A DNA stretch of 64,000 nt from an uncultured Clostridia bacterium (GCA_934168365.1 CAKPNJ010000003.1:47159-111158), one strand, 5' to 3'; counted from the first letter of the stretch, positions 6,721 through 16,217 are shown. Numbers and translations are program-made. The notes: generated from the sequence alone by a model not told the origin.

Positions 6721-9540
6721 ATGGAAGAACAAGTAAAAACAAATGCAACAGAAGATAAAAACATTCATAAAAAAATTAGCAAAACTAAAAAATGGGTGGT
6801 CTTAATATTTCTTGCTTTAGTGCTAATAGTTACATATGTGAATTATAGAGGAGAGTATTTAGAAATATTAGAATTAGGAGAGAACTACTTAAGCATATTT
6901 TGGCAAAATTCAACTAATTACTTAATTACGTTTGTAGTTAATTTTATAGTAATTTATTTACTTATTCGAATTACAAACAAAAGAATAAAAAAAGGTTTAA
7001 TACCATTTTTTGAAAAAGAAAAGAAAACAATGCCTAAAATGCCTAATAAATCAATTGCATTTATTGGTGCTATAATTGTTAGTTTTGTAATAAGTGGAAC
7101 GGTACTTGAAAAATTTATGTTATGCATCAATGCTACTAACTTTGGAGTTACAGATGTTGTACTAGGATATGACATAGGATATTTTATCTTTGTACAACCA
7201 TTAATACAATATGTGTTATATTACATTGTATATGCTATAGTTGGTTTAACAGCATATGCTGTGTTATATTATATTGCAGTATTCAATTTATGCTTTGAAG
7301 GAGTAGACAGAGAAGTATTAAGCAAAGGAACATTGTTAAAACAATTATGCACAAATATAATGTTTGCTGCTATATTTATAGCTATGATTATATTTGTAGA
7401 AACACAAAATGTTGGACTTCAAAAGATTTTAACTCTTCAAAATGGTGAGGAGCCATATGTACTTTGGGGAGCTGGAATTTCTGAAGTTACTATTAAATTA
7501 TGGGGATATAGAATATTATCAGTATTAGTAATTATTTCTATTGCAATGGGAATACACTATTTAAAGAAAAAATCAACCAAAAAAACTATAATTTCTTTAG
7601 CAATAGTTCCAACATATTTAATAGCAATGCTTATAGTTTTAGTTGGATTTAACACAATTTTTGTTAATCCAAATGAATTAGATAAACAACAAAATTATAT
7701 CAAAGCTAATATAGACGCTACTAAACAAGCATATGGAATTGATATAGAAGAAGTTAATTTGTCTGGAAATGAAACAATAACATCAGAAATTATACAACAA
7801 AATAGAAATGTAATAGACAACATAGCATTAATAAATAAAGATATTGTTTTGAAAAATTTAAATATAGTTCAAACTAGCAAGGGATATTATACATATAATT
7901 CAGTACATCCAGCTACATATAACGTAAATGGTGAACAAACATTGGTATATGTTGCTCCAAGAGAAATTTCAAATACATCAAGTACATATAACCATAAAAC
8001 ATATGAATATACTCATGGCTATGGAACAATTATTATTTCTGCAACATCAACAGATAAAACTGGAAACATAGAATATTTACAAAAAGATTTTAATTCAAAT
8101 GAAGTAGTAACCATATCTCAACCACGAATATACTTTGGATTAGAAACAAATTATACAGCTGTAACTAATAGCAACAAAGTTGAATTTGATTATCCTATTA
8201 CAAGTTCAACAAAAGCTGAAAATGCAGAAAATGCATATGATGGACAAGCAGGACTTTCTTTAAATTTCTTTGACAGATTAATTTTAGCAATAAAAGAAAA
8301 TGACTTACAATTAGCATTTTCAAATAAAGTAAATTCAGAAAGCATAATATTGGTAAATCGTAACATTATAAAAAGAGCAAAAACATTAATGCCATATGTT
8401 TCATATGACGAAAATCCATATTTAGTAACTACAAACGAAGGAAAATTAGTATGGGTAATAGATGGTTATACCATATCTGAATGTTATCCATATTCTCAAA
8501 AATTAACCTTAGAAGATGGAATTATAAATAAAAAGCAAATAAACTACATTAGAAATTCTGTTAAAGTTTTAGTAGATGCATATGATGGCACTGTTAAATT
8601 CTATATTACAGATAGAAATGATCCAATAATTATGGCATATCAAAAAATGTATAAAGATTTATTTGTAGATAAGGACGAAACAATACCAGAGGACATTAGC
8701 AAACAATTTATATATCCTGAATATTTATATAAAATACAAGCAAAAATAATGAAGAGATACCATAATATTCAAACTGATGTATTATATCGTGGAGACGATA
8801 TTTGGGAAATAGCAACACGTAATACAACAAAGCTATTAAACAAATCAGGAATTGAAATAGATCCTTATTATACAATAGTAAAAACTGTAGACAATGAAAA
8901 TACCACACTAGGACTAGTTTTACCATACACACCATATAATAAGCAAAATTTAACATCATATCTAGTTGGAAGCTATGAGAAAGGTCAAGCAAAACTCTCT
9001 TTATATAGATATCCTTCTGATAGTAACGTTTTAGGCACAATTCAACTAGATACACAAATAGAGCAAGATGAAACTATATCTAAAGAGTTAGAAACTTTAA
9101 ATATAACAGGAACTAAAATTATTAGAGATATGGTAGTTGTTCCTATAAATAACACTTTGCTATATGTAGAACCAATTTATCAACAATATATGAACGAAGA
9201 AAATTCTACTCCAATATTAAAGAAAGTTATAGTTGCATCAGGAAATAAAGTAGCTATTGGAAATGATATTACAGAGGCATTAAAAAATCTTGTTTCTCAA
9301 TCTGCTGTTGATATTGAAGTTGAAGATACTGAAACTATTGAAGGCTTAATACAAGCTATAGTAAAAGCAAATAACAATTTAAAGCAGTCTAATAGTAACA
9401 ATAATTGGGAAATGGCGGGAAAAGATATGACAAGACTACAAGCACTTATTACTAAATTAGAAAAACTACAAAAACAAAACCAAAAGGTGCAAAGTAGTAA
9501 TCCTGTAGAAAATTTTACAAATCAAGAAAATAATGAATAA
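6721..9540 (+). CDS. UPF0182 family large membrane protein, 939 aa
   Basis: About seven transmembrane helices fill the first third (roughly 25-45, 67-84, 110-134, 152-192, 208-228, 260-281 and 290-315). A large, mostly extracytoplasmic region of about 600 residues follows, with conserved-looking segments such as GYGTIIISATSTDKTGN, PRIYFGLETNYTAVTNS, GLSLNFFDRLILAIKEND, WVIDGYTISECYPYSQ and LGLVLPYTPYNKQNLTSYLV. The C-terminus is a Gln/Asn-rich coiled segment. This order and length match the UPF0182/COG1615 family, whose molecular function is unknown. GGAGG precedes the ATG by 5 nt. The end of its mRNA folds into the hairpin that also holds the next gene's ribosome site. Confidence 0.88.
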   Translation: MEEQVKTNATEDKNIHKKISKTKKWVVLIFLALVLIVTYVNYRGEYLEILELGENYLSIFWQNSTNYLITFVVNFIVIYLLIRITNKRIKKGLIPFFEKEKKTMPKMPNKSIAFIGAIIVSFVISGTVLEKFMLCINATNFGVTDVVLGYDIGYFIFVQPLIQYVLYYIVYAIVGLTAYAVLYYIAVFNLCFEGVDREVLSKGTLLKQLCTNIMFAAIFIAMIIFVETQNVGLQKILTLQNGEEPYVLWGAGISEVTIKLWGYRILSVLVIISIAMGIHYLKKKSTKKTIISLAIVPTYLIAMLIVLVGFNTIFVNPNELDKQQNYIKANIDATKQAYGIDIEEVNLSGNETITSEIIQQNRNVIDNIALINKDIVLKNLNIVQTSKGYYTYNSVHPATYNVNGEQTLVYVAPREISNTSSTYNHKTYEYTHGYGTIIISATSTDKTGNIEYLQKDFNSNEVVTISQPRIYFGLETNYTAVTNSNKVEFDYPITSSTKAENAENAYDGQAGLSLNFFDRLILAIKENDLQLAFSNKVNSESIILVNRNIIKRAKTLMPYVSYDENPYLVTTNEGKLVWVIDGYTISECYPYSQKLTLEDGIINKKQINYIRNSVKVLVDAYDGTVKFYITDRNDPIIMAYQKMYKDLFVDKDETIPEDISKQFIYPEYLYKIQAKIMKRYHNIQTDVLYRGDDIWEIATRNTTKLLNKSGIEIDPYYTIVKTVDNENTTLGLVLPYTPYNKQNLTSYLVGSYEKGQAKLSLYRYPSDSNVLGTIQLDTQIEQDETISKELETLNITGTKIIRDMVVVPINNTLLYVEPIYQQYMNEENSTPILKKVIVASGNKVAIGNDITEALKNLVSQSAVDIEVEDTETIEGLIQAIVKANNNLKQSNSNNNWEMAGKDMTRLQALITKLEKLQKQNQKVQSSNPVENFTNQENNE

Positions 9541-9548
9541 AAAATGAT

Positions 9549-9583
9549 AAAATCTTCCATCATTAATATAGATGGAGGATTTT
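9549..9583 (+). terminator. Terminator-like hairpin overlapping the next gene's ribosome site
   Basis: AAAATCTTCCATC (9549-9561) pairs with GATGGAGGATTTT (9571-9583) with one G-U pair and a 9-nt loop, and T-rich sequence follows. The 3' arm contains the GGAGG that serves the TTG start at 9587. The hairpin could therefore attenuate both transcription and translation of the DUF5665 gene. Confidence 0.6.
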
Positions 9584-9586
9584 ATT

Positions 9587-9871
9587 TTGGATAAAGATAA
9601 ATTAGAAGAAAAATTAAATAATAACCTAGAAAAATTAAATTATTCTTTGGAAAAAAGCAACATATTTGATTTAATGGAACTGTTGGGAAGTAAAAGAAAA
9701 TTGTTTGTTAGGAACTTTATTTCTGGAATTTCAAAGGGAATAGGGATAGGTATAGGCTTTACAGTATTAACTGCAATTTTGATAATAATTCTTCAAAAAA
9801 TTGTGACCCTTAATATTCCAGTTATTGGAGATTATATAGCAGATATTGTGGACATTGTGCAGTCAAAATAA
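9587..9871 (+). CDS. DUF5665 small membrane protein
   Basis: The protein has 94 residues from the TTG start: a charged helical N-terminus (DKDKLEEKLNNNLEKLNY), then RNFISGISKGIGIGIGFTVL and LNIPVIGDYIADIVDIVQ. The RNF..G...GIG...GFT....L and NIPVIGD.IA.IV pattern is characteristic of DUF5665 proteins of Clostridia and Bacilli. These have one or two membrane segments and unknown function. TTG at 9587 is chosen because GGAGG lies 8 nt before it; the in-frame ATG at 9572 has no ribosome site and lies inside the hairpin. Confidence 0.75.
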   Translation: MDKDKLEEKLNNNLEKLNYSLEKSNIFDLMELLGSKRKLFVRNFISGISKGIGIGIGFTVLTAILIIILQKIVTLNIPVIGDYIADIVDIVQSK

Positions 9872-9894
9872 ATTATATTTTCCCTCAAAACTAC

Positions 9895-9923
9895 TTGACA
9901 GTTTACAATAATCAATATAAAAT
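9895..9923 (+). promoter_or_regulatory. SigA-type promoter of rny
   Basis: TTGACA at 9895-9900, a 17-nt spacer and TAAAAT at 9918-9923. An untranslated leader of about 85 nt follows to the ATG at 10016. Confidence 0.85.
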
Positions 9924-10015
9924 AGTAGTGTAGGAAAATATATTTTAATAAAATTTTTATAATTAGTTATATATATTTAGTACATTGAAAATTTAATAGA
10001 AAGAGGTGTAAGATT

Positions 10016-11560
10016 ATGGATAATATCCTAATTGGAATCGCCGTTTTTCTAGTCTCAGCAGTAATTTTCACATTTGTAGGTATGTACATAAGAAAGAAAG
10101 TTGCTGAATCTAAAATGGAAAGTGCAGAAGCTCAAGCAAAAAAAATAATCGAAATGGCAAACGTAGACGCTGAAAATAAGAAAAAAGAGGAAATCTTTAA
10201 GGCTAAAGAAGAAATTATGAATGCTAGAAAAGATTTAGACCAAGAGATTAGAGAAAGAAGAGGCGAAGTTCAAAATCAAGAAAGAAGATTAATTCAAAAA
10301 GAAGAAAACTTAGAAAGAAAACAAGACATTGTTGAGAAGAAGGAAAAGGATTTAGACAAAAAATACCAAGAACTAGACAACAAAAAAGCTGAAGTTCAAG
10401 AATTGTTTAATAAGCAAATGAGTGAATTACAAAGAATTACAGGTATGTCTAAAGAAGAAGCAAAAAAAGTTTTATTAGCAGAATTTGACAAACAATTAAC
10501 AGTTGAAAAAGCTAACTTATTAAGAGATATGGAAGCTAAAGTTAAAGAATCAGCTGATAAAAATGCAAAAGAAGTAATAGGATATGCTATTCAAAAATGT
10601 GCAGCTGACCATACTTCTGAAACAACAGTATCTATAGTAACTCTTCCAAATGATGATATGAAAGGTAGAATTATTGGTAGAGAAGGTAGAAATATAAAAA
10701 CCTTAGAAACATTAACAGGAATTGATTTAATTATTGATGATACTCCTGAAGCAGTTGTTATTTCAGGCTTTGACCCATTAAGAAGAGAGGTAGCAAGAAT
10801 TGCTATTGAAAAACTAATTGAAGATGGAAGAATACATCCTGCAAAAATTGAGGAAATGGTTGAAAAAGCTAAAGAAGAAGTAGCAAATGTTATAAAAGAA
10901 GAAGGAGAACGTGCAGTAATGGAAACTGGTGTAATTGGATTACACCCAGATTTAGTTAAACTAATTGGAAAGCTAAAATATAGAACAAGTTATGGACAAA
11001 ATGTTTTAAATCATTCTATTGAAGTTTCTAACTTAGCTAGAATAATGGCTGAAGAATTAGGGTTAGACGCTAAACTTGCTAGAAGAGCAGGATTATTACA
11101 CGATATTGGTAAAGCATTAGATCATGATATGGAAGGAACACACGTAGAATTAGGTGTTGAAGTATTGAAAAAATACAAAGAAAATGAAAACGTTATCAAT
11201 GCTGTACAAGCTCATCATGGTGATGTAGAGCCAAAAACTATTGAAGCAGTTTTAGTACAAGCTGCTGATGCAATTTCTGCATCAAGACCAGGTGCAAGAA
11301 GAGAAACTCTAGAAGCATATATTAAGAGATTAGAGCAATTAGAAGGAATTGCAGATTCTTTTGAAGGTGTTGAAAAATCTTTTGCAATTCAAGCTGGTAG
11401 AGAAATTAGAATTATAGTAAAACCTGATAAAATTGACGACAATCAAATGAAATTGATGGCAAGAGATATAGCAAAAAGAGTTGAAGACGAGATGGAATAT
11501 CCCGGCCAAATAAAAGTTAATGTTGTAAGAGAAACAAGAGTAATTGATTACGCAAAATAA
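10016..11560 (+). CDS. rny: Ribonuclease Y
   Basis: RNase Y is the membrane-bound endoribonuclease that starts mRNA decay in Firmicutes. The 514 residues match the family length. The order is an N-terminal membrane helix (about 4-25), a long charged coiled coil (about 28-185), a KH domain (about 205-270, with DDMKGRIIGREGRNIKTLE) and an HD domain. The HD motif is GLLHDIGKALDHDMEGTH (His361-Asp362), followed by NAVQAHHGDVEP and the C-terminal KDIKVNVVRETRVIDYAK-like end. AAGAGG precedes the start. The gene stands alone between its own promoter and a terminator. Confidence 0.97.
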   Translation: MDNILIGIAVFLVSAVIFTFVGMYIRKKVAESKMESAEAQAKKIIEMANVDAENKKKEEIFKAKEEIMNARKDLDQEIRERRGEVQNQERRLIQKEENLERKQDIVEKKEKDLDKKYQELDNKKAEVQELFNKQMSELQRITGMSKEEAKKVLLAEFDKQLTVEKANLLRDMEAKVKESADKNAKEVIGYAIQKCAADHTSETTVSIVTLPNDDMKGRIIGREGRNIKTLETLTGIDLIIDDTPEAVVISGFDPLRREVARIAIEKLIEDGRIHPAKIEEMVEKAKEEVANVIKEEGERAVMETGVIGLHPDLVKLIGKLKYRTSYGQNVLNHSIEVSNLARIMAEELGLDAKLARRAGLLHDIGKALDHDMEGTHVELGVEVLKKYKENENVINAVQAHHGDVEPKTIEAVLVQAADAISASRPGARRETLEAYIKRLEQLEGIADSFEGVEKSFAIQAGREIRIIVKPDKIDDNQMKLMARDIAKRVEDEMEYPGQIKVNVVRETRVIDYAK

Positions 11561-11568
11561 TTTTTTTT

Positions 11569-11599
11569 AAAAACGTTCAAGTAAATTGAACGTTTTTTC
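11569..11599 (+). terminator. Terminator of rny
   Basis: AAAACGTTCAA pairs with TTGAACGTTTT around a short loop, and a T6 tract follows. Confidence 0.9.
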
Positions 11600-11608
11600 T
11601 TTTGCTAC

Positions 11609-11637
11609 TTGAAACTTCTAGGTTTTATTTATATAAT
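11609..11637 (+). promoter_or_regulatory. SigA-type promoter of pta
   Basis: TTGAAA at 11609-11614, a 17-nt spacer and TATAAT at 11632-11637, about 30 nt before the TTG start of pta. Confidence 0.85.
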
Positions 11638-11666
11638 ATATGGTATTGAGTAAGGAGGAAAAGAAA

Positions 11667-12668
11667 TTGACTTTTATTGAAAATATTAAAGAGAAAGCAA
11701 AAAAAGATATTAAAACAATAATACTTCCAGAAGCAGAAGATATTAGAGTTTTAATAGCAACTGAGCAAATAATAAAAGAAGGATTTGCAAAAGTTATTTT
11801 AATTGGCGATACGACAAAAATTAAGGAGGATGCAAGCAAAAACAATTTAAATATATCAGATGCAGAAATTATAAATCCTAAAACTTCCGATAATTTTGAA
11901 GAATATGCAAATAGTTTATATGAATTAAGAAAAGCCAAAGGAATGACCTTAGAACAAGCCAAAGAATTACTATTAGAACCAATTTATTTTGGAATAATGA
12001 TGGTAAAAAACAATGATGCTGACGGATTAGTGTCAGGTGCTTGTCATTCAACAGCTAACACTCTAAGACCAGCACTTCAAATATTAAAAACAGCACCAAG
12101 TACAAAACTTGTTTCTGCATTTTTTGTAATGGTAGTTCCAAACTGTGAATATGGAGAAAATGGCGTATTTGTTTTTGGAGATAGTGGCTTAGTAGAAAAT
12201 CCATCTGCTGAAGAATTAGCAGAAATAGCAAAATCATCAAGTAAAAGTTTTGAAACTTTAGTTGGAAAACCATCAAAAGTAGCAATGCTTTCATATTCTA
12301 CTTATGGAAGTGCACATTCTGAACTAACAGAAAAGGTAGTAAATGCAACTAAACTGTTAAAAGAACAAATGCCTAATTTAGTTTGTGATGGAGAATTACA
12401 ATTAGATGCTGCCATAATCCCTGAGGTTGCGTCTTCAAAAGCACCTAATAGTCCAGTAGCAGGTAAAGCAAATACTTTAATATTCCCTGACTTAAATGCT
12501 GGAAATATAGGATATAAATTAGTTCAAAGACTAGCAAAAGCTGAAGCTTATGGACCACTTTGCCAAGGTGTTGCAAAACCTGTAAATGACTTATCAAGAG
12601 GTTGTAGTAGTAAAGATATTGTTGGAGTTGTAGCAATTACTTGCGTTCAAGCTCAAAATGGTATATAA
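11667..12668 (+). CDS. pta: Phosphate acetyltransferase
   Basis: Pta converts acetyl-CoA and phosphate to acetyl phosphate, the step before acetate kinase. The 333 residues span one PTA/PTB domain. Recognisable segments are TIILPEAEDIRVLIATEQII, DADGLVSGACHSTANTLRPAL, VFGDSGLVENPSAEELAEIA, MLSYSTYGSAHSELTEKV, DGELQLDAAIIPEVA, ANTLIFPDLNAGNIGYKLVQ and the SRGCSSKDIVGVVAITCVQA end. It is the short (class I) form without the regulatory N-terminal domains. The TTG start is chosen because AAGGAGG lies 8 nt upstream. The two acetate kinase genes follow, the first after 63 nt. Confidence 0.95.
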   Translation: MTFIENIKEKAKKDIKTIILPEAEDIRVLIATEQIIKEGFAKVILIGDTTKIKEDASKNNLNISDAEIINPKTSDNFEEYANSLYELRKAKGMTLEQAKELLLEPIYFGIMMVKNNDADGLVSGACHSTANTLRPALQILKTAPSTKLVSAFFVMVVPNCEYGENGVFVFGDSGLVENPSAEELAEIAKSSSKSFETLVGKPSKVAMLSYSTYGSAHSELTEKVVNATKLLKEQMPNLVCDGELQLDAAIIPEVASSKAPNSPVAGKANTLIFPDLNAGNIGYKLVQRLAKAEAYGPLCQGVAKPVNDLSRGCSSKDIVGVVAITCVQAQNGI

Positions 12669-12731
12669 TATGGAAAGATTGAATTACAGAGTTAATCTGT
12701 TCAATATATAATAATTTTAGGAGGATTTAAA

Positions 12732-13925
12732 ATGAAAGTTTTAGTAGTAAACTGTGGAAGTTCGTCAATTAAATATCAATTGATAAACATGGAAAATGAA
12801 AGCGTTATGGCAAAAGGATATTTGGAGAAAATTGGATTACCAGATTCATTTTTAACACATACTGTAAATGGTGAAAAACGTAAAATTGAAGAGCCTATAA
12901 ACAATCATGAAGAAGGAATAAAATTAGTGTTAGCTCAATTAACACACCCAGAATATGGTGTAATTAGTAGTTTAGATGAAATTGGAGCTGTTGGACACAG
13001 AGTTGTTCACGGTGGAGAAAAATTCAGTTCTTCTGTTTTAATAGATGATGCTGTTATGGAAGCAATGAAAGAATGTATTCCACTAGCACCTTTACATAAT
13101 CCAGCTGGAATTACAGGAATTGAAGCTTGTAAAAAAGTACTACCAAATGTTCCAATGGTTGGAGTATTTGATACAGCCTTCCATCAAACATTACCAGAAA
13201 AAGCATATATCTATGCTATTCCTTATGAATATTATGAGAAATATGGAATAAGAAAATATGGATTCCACGGAACATCTCATAGATTTGTATCAAAAAGAGT
13301 AGCTGAAGTTATGAATAAACCAATTGAAGATTTAAAAATTATAACATGTCACTTGGGCCAAGGTGCAAGTTTATGCGCTGTTGACGGTGGAAAATCAGTT
13401 GATACTTCAATGGGATTAACACCTTTAGCAGGAATTCCTATGGGAACTAGATCAGGAGATATTGATCCATCAATAGTAACATTTTTAATGAACAAAGAAA
13501 ATTTAACACCAGACCAAATGGATAATATACTAAACAAAAAATCAGGTAAATTAGGAGTTTCAGGAGTTAGCTTTGATGATAGAGATATCGAAAAAGCTAT
13601 AGCAGAAGGAAACGAAAGAGCAAAACTTGCAATAGATACATTTGTATATCAAGTAATTGGATATATTGGTAGATTTGCTGCTCAAATGAATGGTGTAGAC
13701 GCTATTACATTTGCTGGTGGTGTTGGAGAAAACGGAATTGATGTAAGAAAACAAATATGTGAATCACTTTCTTTCTTAGGCGTGAAAATCGACGAAGAGA
13801 AAAACAATTGCAGAGGTAAAGAAGTTGAAATTTCAACACCAGACTCTAATGTAAAAGTATTTGTTATTCCAACAGACGAAGAATTAACAATAGCAAGAGA
13901 TACTATGGAAATAGTAAATAAATAA
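12732..13925 (+). CDS. ackA: Acetate kinase, canonical copy
   Basis: It makes acetate and ATP from acetyl phosphate and ADP (substrate-level phosphorylation). The protein has 397 residues, the family length, and belongs to the ASKHA fold. The residues expected for catalysis are present: N7 and S10-S12 (MKVLVVNCGSSSIKYQL), GHRVVHGGE with R90, PLAPLHNPA, FDTAFHQT with D147, YGFHGTSHRFV with H179 and H183, CHLGQGAS, DTSMGLTPLAG, GTRSGDIDPS with R240, and the C-terminal TDEELTIARDT. HLGQGAS replaces the more common HLGNGAS. AGGAGG precedes the start by 7 nt. Confidence 0.97.
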   Translation: MKVLVVNCGSSSIKYQLINMENESVMAKGYLEKIGLPDSFLTHTVNGEKRKIEEPINNHEEGIKLVLAQLTHPEYGVISSLDEIGAVGHRVVHGGEKFSSSVLIDDAVMEAMKECIPLAPLHNPAGITGIEACKKVLPNVPMVGVFDTAFHQTLPEKAYIYAIPYEYYEKYGIRKYGFHGTSHRFVSKRVAEVMNKPIEDLKIITCHLGQGASLCAVDGGKSVDTSMGLTPLAGIPMGTRSGDIDPSIVTFLMNKENLTPDQMDNILNKKSGKLGVSGVSFDDRDIEKAIAEGNERAKLAIDTFVYQVIGYIGRFAAQMNGVDAITFAGGVGENGIDVRKQICESLSFLGVKIDEEKNNCRGKEVEISTPDSNVKVFVIPTDEELTIARDTMEIVNK

Positions 13926-13942
13926 TTAAAAGAGGATTGAAA

Positions 13943-15136
13943 ATGAAAGTATTAGTATTAAATTGTGGAAGCTCATCAATTAAATATCAATTGATTGATA
14001 TGGAAAATGAAAATTTGATGGCAAAAGGATATTTAGAGAAAATTGGATTGCCAGATTCTTTCTTAACACATACTGTAAATGGTGAAAAGCATAAAATTGA
14101 ACAAGTTATAGAAAACCATGAAGAAGGAATTAAATTAGTATTATCTCAATTAACACATCCAGAATATGGCGTAATTAAAAGCTTTGATGAAATCGGAGCT
14201 ATTGGCCATAGATTAGCTCACGGAGGAGATAAAATTAGTGAGCCAACTTTAATAGACGAAAATGTTATAAATGTATTAAAGGAATTTACACCTTTAGCAC
14301 CTTTACATAACCCTGCTGAAATAGTAGGAGTAGAAGCTTGTAAAAAAGTATTACCAGATGTTCCAATGGTTGGAGTATTTGATACAGCTTTTAATCAAAC
14401 TATTCCTGAAAAAGCATATATGTATGCAATCCCATATGAATATTATGAAAAATATGGAATAAGAAAATATGGTTTCCACGGAACATCATATAAATTTGTT
14501 TCAAAAAGAGTAGCTGAAATTATGGATAAACCTTTAGAAGATTTAAAAATTGTTTCATGTCACCTTGGTCAAGGAGCAAGTGTATGTGCAATAAATGGAG
14601 GAAAAGCAGTAGATAACTCATTAGGATTTACTTCTTTAGCAGGTCTTCCTATGGGAACAAGATGTGGAGATATTGATCCATCAATAGTAACTTTCTTAAT
14701 GAAAAAAGAAAATTTAACTACAGAACAAATGGATAAAATATTAAATAAACAATCTGGTAAATTAGGAATTTCAGGGGTTAGCTTTGATGACAGAGATATT
14801 GAAGTTGCTGCAGAAGAAGGAAATGCAAGAGCAAAACTTGCAATAGATGTTTTTGTATATCAAGTAGTTGGATATATTGGTAGATTTGCAGCTCAAATGA
14901 ATGGTGTAGATGTTATTACATTTGCTGGTGGAATTGGAGAAAATGCAATAGATGTAAGAAAACAAATATGTGAATCACTTTCTTTCTTAGGAGTAAAAGT
15001 TGATGAAGATAGAAATAATTGCAGAGGAAAAGAAATTGAAATTTCAACATCTGATTCTAAAGTAAAAGTATTTGTAGTACCAACAAATGAGGAGCTAATG
15101 ATAGCAAGAGACACTATGGAAGTAGTTAGTAAATAA
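13943..15136 (+). CDS. Divergent second acetate kinase paralog
   Basis: This is a tandem duplicate of the preceding gene (397 residues, no gaps evident), 17 nt downstream with AGAGG before the ATG. The fold and core residues remain (R90, D147, H179, R240, the C-terminal NEELMIARDT). Several positions that are nearly invariant in acetate kinases have changed: VVHGGE to LAHGGD, FDTAFHQT to FDTAFNQT (H151N), HGTSH to HGTSY (H183Y), DTSMGLTPL to DNSLGFTSL, and GTRSG to GTRCG (S241C). The copy may have another acyl substrate, reduced activity or a regulatory or heteromeric role. The intact frame and conserved surroundings argue against a decaying pseudogene. A strong terminator closes the operon. 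Confidence 0.9.
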   Translation: MKVLVLNCGSSSIKYQLIDMENENLMAKGYLEKIGLPDSFLTHTVNGEKHKIEQVIENHEEGIKLVLSQLTHPEYGVIKSFDEIGAIGHRLAHGGDKISEPTLIDENVINVLKEFTPLAPLHNPAEIVGVEACKKVLPDVPMVGVFDTAFNQTIPEKAYMYAIPYEYYEKYGIRKYGFHGTSYKFVSKRVAEIMDKPLEDLKIVSCHLGQGASVCAINGGKAVDNSLGFTSLAGLPMGTRCGDIDPSIVTFLMKKENLTTEQMDKILNKQSGKLGISGVSFDDRDIEVAAEEGNARAKLAIDVFVYQVVGYIGRFAAQMNGVDVITFAGGIGENAIDVRKQICESLSFLGVKVDEDRNNCRGKEIEISTSDSKVKVFVVPTNEELMIARDTMEVVSK

Positions 15137-15142
15137 AATTTT

Positions 15143-15170
15143 GAAGGGTTTCGAAAAGAAACCCTTTTTT
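15143..15170 (+). terminator. Terminator of the pta-ackA operon
   Basis: AAGGGTTTC, loop GAAAA, then GAAACCCTT followed by a T-run. Confidence 0.92.
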
Positions 15171-15174
15171 CTAC

Positions 15175-15203
15175 TTGTATAACTTAAAATTTAATGATAT
15201 TAT
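15175..15203 (+). promoter_or_regulatory. SigA-type promoter of the Xer recombinase gene
   Basis: TTGTAT at 15175-15180, a 17-nt spacer and TATTAT at 15198-15203, about 23 nt before the start. Confidence 0.7.
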
Positions 15204-15226
15204 ATATGCGAAGGGAGATTTAGCAA

Positions 15227-16201
15227 ATGATAGACTTAAAAGAAAATCCAACATTTTTAAATTCATTTTTGGAATATCTAACAGGTATTTTAAATAAATC
15301 TGTTAACACAGTAAAAGAATATAACTATGATTTAGCTCATTTTCTAAAGTTCATATCTCATCATTTTGGCTTATCTTCTGAAGAAAACATAAAAGAGATA
15401 GATATTCATGATATGAGTATAGAAACGGTTAAGCAGATTAAATTAGAAGATATACATGCATTTTTATATTATTTAACAGAAACATACCACAGTAAAGCTG
15501 CCACACGTGCAAGAAAAGCCGCAAGTATTAGAATGTTTTTTAGTTATTTAACTCAAAAGGCTCACTTATTAGAAGTGAATCCTGCGCAAGGACTTGAAAC
15601 ACCTAAGCTAGACAAAAGGCTTCCTAAATATCTAACTTTAGAACAAAGTAAGGAACTACTAGAAGTTACAAAGGCAGAATCCGGAGATTTTAAAGAAAGA
15701 GATTATGCGATAATTACTTTATTCTTAAATTGTGGAATGCGTTTATCAGAGTTAGTGAATATAAATATAAAAGATATAAATTTTTATGATAATAAATTAA
15801 ATGTAGTGGGCAAGGGAAATAAAGAAAGAACTATTTACTTAAACAAAGCTTGTATTGACGCCATAAACTCATACTTGGCTGTAAGACCACATGATGGCGT
15901 AAAATTTGATTCTAGAGATGCTCTATTTTTAAGCAAAAGAAAAGAACGAATCAGTAACAGAATGGTCCAAGAAATAGTAAAAAGAGAATTGGCAAAGGCA
16001 GGACTAGATATAAATAAATACTCTGTTCACAAATTAAGACACACTGCCGCAACCTTAATGTATCAGTATGGTGATGTAGATATTAGAGCTTTGCAAGTGT
16101 TATTAGGACATGAAAGTATATCTACTACTGAAATATATACACATGTAGAGAATAAACAAGTAAAAAATGCTGTTGAAAGCAACCCTTTAGCAAATGAATG
16201 A
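15227..16201 (+). CDS. Tyrosine recombinase XerC/XerD family
   Basis: The 324 residues form an N-terminal SAM-like core-binding domain (about 8-125) and a C-terminal catalytic domain. The catalytic set is visible: Arg in LNCGMRLSELVNINI, Lys in VVGKGNKERTIYLNK, His-x-x-Arg in VHKLRHTAATLMYQYG, His in LLGHESISTTEIYTHVENK, and the final Tyr in EIYTHV. Length and motifs fit a housekeeping Xer recombinase that resolves chromosome dimers at dif, rather than a phage integrase. It sits less than 2 kb from the point where gene orientation flips (about 18 kb), where a terminus and dif site would be expected. The spacing of GGGAG to the ATG is good. XerC and XerD cannot be told apart from sequence alone. 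Confidence 0.9.
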   Translation: MIDLKENPTFLNSFLEYLTGILNKSVNTVKEYNYDLAHFLKFISHHFGLSSEENIKEIDIHDMSIETVKQIKLEDIHAFLYYLTETYHSKAATRARKAASIRMFFSYLTQKAHLLEVNPAQGLETPKLDKRLPKYLTLEQSKELLEVTKAESGDFKERDYAIITLFLNCGMRLSELVNINIKDINFYDNKLNVVGKGNKERTIYLNKACIDAINSYLAVRPHDGVKFDSRDALFLSKRKERISNRMVQEIVKRELAKAGLDINKYSVHKLRHTAATLMYQYGDVDIRALQVLLGHESISTTEIYTHVENKQVKNAVESNPLANE

Positions 16202-16217
16202 AATGGAGAAATATAAT

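Noticed and set aside
15227..16201. Phage or integrative-element integrase
   Set aside because: Length and motifs fit housekeeping Xer proteins, and there are no attachment-site repeats, excisionase or cargo genes around.
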